Assembly (NCBI GenBank): GCA_028565635.1
Contig: JAOXYB010023125.1
Span: forward strand, 1-15,257
Direction of reading: 5' to 3'
Length of the DNA: 15,257 bases
Source: Phoronis ovalis
Taxonomy: Eukaryota > Phoronida > Phoronidae
Part shown: piece by piece, positions 10,173 through 15,257 of the stretch
Numbering within the stretch: position 1 is the stretch's first letter
Layout of the letters: each line of letters opens with the position of its first letter
The notes under the pieces: generated by a model
What the model saw: only the letters and a program-made list of their open reading frames with translations
Told to the model about the DNA's origin: nothing
Database searches by the model: none
Position numbers and translations under genes: made by a program

Positions 10173-10177
10173 GTGTA

Positions 10178-12390
10178 AAACCTATCGATACTTGAAATAT
10201 AGATTTTTTTACACTTTATTGACGCAAATTAAAGCAATTGCGACGGCTACGTGGCGCACCGATGGCGCATGATTGAGCTCTATGGTCTATCTATCTTGAT
10301 GCAGTCTAATTTCCATTATATGTCATTTTCCAGTTACGGACTGGCAGTAAGGGGCGAGTGCTGGTTTCACAATCCAGGAAATACAAACGGCCAAGGGATC
10401 TAATATGATGAGATCCCACTCTTAATGTGAACATGAACTAAATATTAAGAACAATATATTAAGACCGGGCACTATATAGCCCAGAGTGCATGCCTTCGCC
10501 CTTATATGTCACTAAACAAGTTGACGGAATGACTTAATACAGAGGAGGTAGGGGCAATACACGTGCTGATTAGAAAATTACAAACTAAATATTTTTCTCT
10601 AAAATCTTTGTTTTATACCTACATGTTAATTTGCTTTAATTATATTTTTTCAATCTTTATAATTTTTCAAAAATAAGCTTTATATTTGTTTATAAAAGTT
10701 TTTACGAAAACTATTTTATTGGATGTAAATGAACACCTGATATTTAGTTAAAAACAAGCAAAAGTATTTTCTATTTAGATATTGATTACTGTAGATTCAA
10801 GTACTAGTAGGGCTATATTCACTTATTTCTGTATGACTAGTGCAGTAAGCCACCAGGGTAACAGATTCAATTCCCTTTGAAGTTTTGTATAATAGTTTTT
10901 AATTGAAATCTAGTTCTATTTTTTCCAAGTTTTTTTGAAAAAAAAATAAAACGAAAATTTGTATAAATCTGAAGCCTCGCACAATGTCTTTATATATAAT
11001 TAAAAACAGTGAACAGCATGCAAATATCAAATATCTTATTGGTACATATTTAGTTAAGAATCCATTGAACTTTGGTTGTGAATGTACTCATTTTCAGTGC
11101 ATTACTAGGCCCGTAGACGTTTTTAACGCCGGTCGCTATAAATGCCAACAACCTAACAGCTGGTTATGTAAATTCACCAACTAAAATGTGACTGTGAATG
11201 AATTGTCCAATGAGAGGTATATAATAATTCCGAATACTCGACTTTTCCCGTGCTTGCTATGCGGTGTTACTCGTGCAACATTGTTAATGACACAACTTGT
11301 GGTGATTGTGAATATTAGCTTTTGTGTAAAAATGGATGGAACCATAAGCGGTAAGAGAGACCGGGGTAAGAATTTTTTTGCAACTAACCTGTTGTGCACT
11401 TTGACCTTTTCTTTGGCAGACCAATTTAGACATCAGTGTTCGCGTTGCGTGTGTACTTATTGTTTTGCATCCTTGCAATGTGATGAACTTATATTACTTG
11501 ATAACTCGCGAGATATGTTGTAATGAAGATCGTGTTGAAAAGTATCGCAAAACGCTTATATGCAATTATTTGTTGCATTCTCAAGCAGCAAACTGATGGA
11601 CTTGCCCAAATAATGCTAAACTGATACAGAAAAATAGTTGTTCATGAGTGTAGATGAGTTTGACTATAAACTACGGTATTAATCCAATTATTTCATTTTC
11701 AGTAGTTTTATTAGTCCAAGGGCAACTATAAGTATATGAAAATTATTCAAAATATTTGTCATATAAATCTCTACTGATGATATCCTTCAACAACTTATCC
11801 CACATTCCAAAAATGAATATAATTTGCTGAGAGGATATTGTGTACTGTCTGTTCCACCATAATGTCTGTATGTTTGAAAATATTTGCAGTTGCCAGGGGT
11901 CGGAAACATGCTTTCAATAATATAAATTCGTTTCTCTCTTATTCTCAAAATTAAGGTGGCGTATGGATAGTTGTAAAAAATTGCTACCGACACACACCTC
12001 CAAAGTATCAATCGTTGCAAGCATTATCCACCAGTTATGCAGCATTATTTGGTATTGTTTCAATGTCGAATAGTCAAAGCACTCCATAATCTCTCAATTT
12101 TTTTTTTATAAAATCAGCATTTATTGCAAAAAATAGCTTGGCAGTGTAATGAGCCAAGCAAATTTTAGACTAATTTTTATTAACAAAGTGTAGTCATATC
12201 TGCATGAGGATGTTCAATACTTCACCAATGCTTGAATTTAAACATGACATAAAATTTGAAAAATAAATAGGACTACACCTATATTTATTGTCCTTAATCA
12301 AATTACACCAGACCCTTAATTTATACTAACCCTGGTTTCGAAAATTTGTACTTTTAATAAAAATGGGCTTGACAGACAGGTAAGAATGCA
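10178..12390. other. intergenic, no gene supported
   Basis: This is 2.2 kb of AT-rich DNA. Open frames at 10984-11184 and 11188-11523 are adjacent but separated by a stop. Their translations are Cys-rich, resemble no family I know, and lack a plausible splice context, so I leave them out. Two small hairpins are visible: GGGATCT/AGATCCC at 10395-10417 (9-base loop) and GCTTGGC/GCCAAGC at 12136-12159 (10-base loop). A run of ten or so T lies near 12100. Confidence 0.6.
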
Positions 12391-12395
12391 TGCAG

Positions 12396-12411
12396 TAGCG
12401 CCCTCTGCACT
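12396..12411. promoter_or_regulatory. CTCF-like motif TAGCGCCCTCTGC
   Basis: TAGCGCCCTCTGC matches the reversed core of the bilaterian CTCF consensus, except that ACT replaces the usual TGG at the end. It lies in the intergenic space about 275 bases before the cathepsin-like start codon, a plausible insulator position. The match is partial and functional binding is unproven. Confidence 0.3.
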
Positions 12412-12593
12412 ACCTATACGCCACCTTGTTGTCTATTTGCTTACTGAATACTATAGTCACGCTTGCCGAATCCATACTACTCGGGGATTAAAGTGCATGC
12501 TCATACCCAGGACACTCAGAGACGGCAATAACTCGAATTTAGTGGATTTTGTTAAACAACGAAGATATCCTTTTTTCATAATTCTGTTATCTG

Positions 12594-12646
12594 TCACGTG
12601 AATGATATAATAATAATACGAAATTGATAATATAGGCAGCACGTGA
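12594..12646. promoter_or_regulatory. pair of TCACGTG E-boxes (CLEAR-like) before the cathepsin-like gene
   Basis: TCACGTGA at 12594-12601 and GCACGTGA at 12639-12646 (TCACGTGC on the other strand) lie 45 bases apart, ending 38 bases before the ATG. The first matches the palindromic CLEAR element GTCACGTGAC, bound by MiT/TFE factors such as TFEB, at 9 of 10 positions. CLEAR sites control lysosomal genes in animals, including cathepsins, which fits the gene they precede. Function is inferred from motif and position only. Confidence 0.45.
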
Positions 12647-12683
12647 TTACATGTAGAGGCACGGCAAACTTCGAGCAGTAAAA

Positions 12684-15257
12684 ATGGCCAGATCAAAAGC
12701 AACAGTCCTGGTTGTTTCCTTATGTTGTATTTTATTATTTTCTGCGGCTTCTTTAGCCAGAACAATCACAAGAGATGGTGTATGGCAAGAATGGAAAATT
12801 AAGTATGACAAAGTTTATTCTGGAGTAGCCGAAGAAAAGTATCGAAGAGACATTTGGGAACGAAATGTAAACACGGTTGAGGAACTTAACTCTAGGGTTA
12901 ATGCATCTTTCACTACAGAAATAAATCATTTAGCCGATGTGGTAAGTTCTTCTCGGCAAACAAAAAGAAAGTAGATCATTCCTTCCTCTCATGGGCTTGC
13001 TTGTGCATTTACCGTTATCAGAGATCATGTTCGAGTACGTGCTTCTCACTATTAATCAGAATACGGCAATGATGTACAAACCAGTTATTGGTTAAAATCG
13101 AAATTGCTAGGAGCTAAAACTTGTAGGATCTGGAACTCCTACGAGCTACAAACATTTCCTAGGTCCCACAACTCTGTTCTAGGAGCTACAATCGACCGTC
13201 AATATATACTGTATTTTTTCGCTCCCTCTGGTGACTAAAATAAACCAATAATCGCAATTTGATGAATTAATACGAGATAATCACATTTTAATTTATTATT
13301 ATGAGTAGCTGATTAGTTCTTTTCAGGAAGATGTGTTGGGTTTTAATGAAATATAGTATTATTTATTAGACAGTAATATTTTCCAAATTATCTTTAAGTG
13401 TTTTGGCTCGCAAATCAAACTTCGGATCATCTCCAATAATATTTCCAATAGAATTCCCATGCCAAGTACAGCAGGAGGTGATTTAAGCTTGTTGTTGATG
13501 ACTTTCACAATAATAATCCTGTCCTATAATTGTGTTTCCACTGTGACCAACAAAATAAACTTACTTTTTGTTTAAGGTTTGGAAGTTTTTCTTTTTGAAA
13601 AAAAAATGCATTACACACTGAATTTTGTCTGATAAACTGGCAATCTTCAAAATCTGTAAAACAATAGGTTTAAAAGTCTCAAATATTCATGCCAGGAGTA
13701 CAAAGAACTTGGCCAATTTATGGTATAGGGGTGAGGCCTAGGCCTCTAAACTCAATACCAGTTGCAAGCCAGCTATGGCAAAAAATACCCCGTTGTTGAA
13801 AAAGATGGCTAAAAACATACCCCTTTAGTAACACCCTTTACAAGCAGATTAGATTTTTGGGACCTGTTGTTAGCAGTGGGCTAAAATTATACCCAATTGC
13901 AAGCATCCAGGGTTGAAATATATACCCCGTTGCAAGCAGGAACCCTGATAAACCATACCCCATAGGGCGGCATGTATGCATAACCACTTTGGATGGCAGT
14001 ACCTCCCCTGGGTTTATCACGGTGTACTTTTCTTGTTGGACTATTACTACAGGATATATTACTCAGCACTCGTACACCAAATGCATTTACAAGTATGAAA
14101 AATTAAGGTCCGTAAATGTTTACATATTACCTATCATAGGGTATATAATTTACTAGTCAACTTACGATAGGGCATACTTGTGCATGTTTTCCTTTACTAA
14201 AGTATATTTTTAGTAACCTGTATTTACCACAGGGTCATGGGCCATATACCAATACTAACATCTTGACAAGATCATTCTGGAGTTCCAGCGCCTACAATTT
14301 TCTAGGTCCTAGGAAGGGATTGGTAGACTTTTCTATGTCCTAGAAATCATTTTTCGTGTCTAACGATTTTTTGGTCAACAAAACTGCTTTGTAATGATGC
14401 ACCGCAGCAATTTGGGCTGATATTAACTGATTTTTGAATGTACCATGAATATAGAAGACAAATTGATACATATCAAAACTGATAAAAATGCTACTAAATG
14501 TAAAACAACTTTTTGATGGAATGTTTGTTTGTTTGATACATGTTAAACCTGAATTTTAGGATATATACAACGATAAGCATCTACTGTCTACACCAACAGG
14601 GTTATTTTCTACAAACATTCGAAATAATAATGCCTGTCCAACTTTGCTTTCGGGCCCTTTTCCCAAAAGTTTCGATTGGAGACAGCAAGGGGTTGTAGGT
14701 CCTGTGAGAAATCAGGGACAGACTGGTACTTCCGTAGATATCGCAATAACAGGTAATTTGCATGAGCAGCTTATGTAATAGAGTAAAAAATGATCCGGAT
14801 TTTTTTTAAAGTTTAATAATCTGTTTGTTAAAAAGCAGTTTGTTGTGAAGTCTACCACGTACATTCTTGGTTAGTTGGGATTTAGTAAACTATTTATAGA
14901 TAACTTTCATATGACAATAAAGTTAGTTATTTGTTCCTTATCCAATAAGGTCTCCTTTTTCAATTGCTTTTTCCTTAATTGATTGAGGGTTTTAGGAAAA
15001 AACCTTTTTCGATCTTAAGAATCCTCAATATTTTAAAACGTTATTTAGTGAGAATTTGCTTATTTTCTATCTGCAGAAGGCATAGAGAGTTTACACGCAA
15101 TTCCAACAAAACAATTATTGCAGCTTAGTGAAGAGGAGGTTGAACAATGTTGTCCAGGGCAAATAGTGTCCAGTGTACTTGATTGCATCGTCAAACTTGG
15201 AGGGTTATGCACAGAGGCTGATTATCCCCCATCTAAAAATAGGACATGCAATGCAAA
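12684..15257 (+). CDS. papain/cathepsin-L-family protein with lost catalytic Cys, 5' part (three exons)
   Basis: Exons are 12684-12941, 14560-14752 and 15077 to beyond the window, in phases 0 and 1, giving 210 residues so far. The ATG has an ideal context (A at -3, G at +4) and follows an in-frame TAG at 12654. Residues 1-25 are a signal peptide. An I29 inhibitor propeptide follows, with the cathepsin-L ERWNIN pattern as E50-R54-W58-N61-V65-N69. The mature domain begins near PKSFDWRQQGVV (121-132). The oxyanion Gln (Q138 in VRNQGQ) is kept. The usual CGSCW, however, reads TGTSV (141-145): the catalytic Cys is S144 and the disulfide Cys is T141. LSEEEVEQC (167-175) corresponds to LSEQELVDC, but the GCxGG motif after it is missing. 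GG-TE-DYP (192-201) matches the next conserved block. Ser for Cys is also seen in sponge silicateins, but the surrounding residues differ. Splice sites and frame are intact, so an expressed pseudoenzyme is likelier than a dead gene. Confidence 0.85.
13755..13985. repeat. diverged minisatellite, about 33-bp period, about seven units
   Basis: Units start with ATACCCC or a close variant at 13755, 13785, 13817, 13889, 13922 and 13955, with one degraded unit between 13817 and 13889. Many units contain GTTGCAAGCA in the first half and end in GGCTAAAA or TGATAAACC. Spacing is 30-33 bases. The copies differ substantially, so the array is old. It sits inside the inverted-repeat-bounded region and may be part of that element. 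Confidence 0.65.
14100..14200. repeat. short related segments with ATAGGG(T/C)ATA
   Basis: TTACCTATCATAGGGTATA (near 14127) and CTTACGATAGGGCATAC (near 14161) are imperfect copies about 34 bases apart. The spacing equals the period of the nearby minisatellite, so they may be decayed extensions of the same array. Confidence 0.3.

Larger units (their letters stand above)
13106..14316. repeat. 1.2-kb intronic repeat region bounded by inverted repeats
   Basis: TTGTAGGATCTGGAACTCC (13121-13139) and GGAGTTCCAGCGCCTACAA (14279-14297) are inverted copies matching at 17 of 19 positions. The similarity extends outward through CTAGGAGCTA and its counterpart TAGGTCCTAGG. The left end has further direct copies of C-TA-GAGCTACAA near 13140 and 13179, like the subterminal repeats of DNA transposons. 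I find no clear target-site duplication and no transposase, so the superfamily is undetermined. It lies wholly inside the first intron of the cathepsin-like gene. Confidence 0.55.

Noticed and set aside
10841-10874. tRNA-like B box (GATTCAATTCC) that might mark a tRNA gene or SINE
   Set aside because: The would-be A box is only about 20 bases upstream, no cloverleaf can be drawn, and no A-rich tail or target duplication was found.
10984-11523. Two consecutive Cys-rich + strand frames (66 and 111 codons)
   Set aside because: They are separated by a stop, resemble no known zinc-finger or transposase pattern, and overlap equally long minus-strand frames, as expected by chance.
12457-12765. 102-codon minus-strand frame over the cathepsin-like promoter and first exon
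   Set aside because: It overlaps the well-supported + strand signal-peptide exon antisense and shows no domain.
13755-13985. Regularly spaced repeats considered as a CRISPR-like array
   Set aside because: The whole unit repeats in tandem with divergence, with no conserved repeat alternating with unique spacers, in a eukaryotic intron.
12684-15257. Cathepsin-like gene as a simple pseudogene
   Set aside because: The frame is open through all three exons, splice sites are canonical, and the signal peptide and propeptide motifs are intact; only active-site residues differ.

Overview
This is animal nuclear DNA: AT-rich (about one third G+C by eye), with intron-rich genes, GT-AG introns of 0.2-2.7 kb, and gene families that fit a metazoan. 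I cannot name the species; an invertebrate, probably marine, is an inference. Nothing bacterial (operon, Shine-Dalgarno site, CRISPR array) is present.

Layout. (1) 1-277 is the upstream flank, possibly with the last few codons of another gene at 18-71 and a TATAAA at 210. (2) 278-8865, + strand: an 11-exon gene whose spliced reading frame gives a 506-residue amidase-signature hydrolase. It matches the bacterial nitrile-pathway amidases along its whole length and keeps the Lys-cisSer-Ser triad as K100/S175/S199. (3) 5862-6608, - strand, nested in the largest intron of the amidase gene: an intronless 248-residue membrane protein. Its lumenal domain looks like the ectodomain of TMEM145/GPR180 proteins, but it has one membrane segment and a short NPLY-containing tail instead of seven membrane helices. 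(4) 8866-12680 is intergenic. It holds a likely poly(A) signal at 9048, a 430-bp non-autonomous DNA transposon at 9743-10172 flanked by a 5-bp target duplication, a CTCF-like motif at 12396 and two TCACGTG E-boxes just before the next gene. (5) 12684 to the window end, + strand: the first three exons of a papain/cathepsin-L-family gene. The signal peptide and I29 propeptide are intact, but the catalytic Cys is Ser and its neighbouring disulfide Cys is Thr, so it is probably a pseudoenzyme. Its 1.6-kb first intron carries a repeat unit bounded by inverted repeats, with a roughly 33-bp minisatellite inside.

The genes share no obvious pathway. The amidase would release a carboxylic acid and ammonia from small amides. 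The nested gene would be a secretory-pathway or cell-surface protein. The cathepsin relative would be a secreted or lysosomal non-peptidase, and its E-boxes suggest it may still be controlled like a lysosomal gene. All exon models were assembled by eye from splice consensus, frame continuity and family resemblance; no alignment or database search was run.
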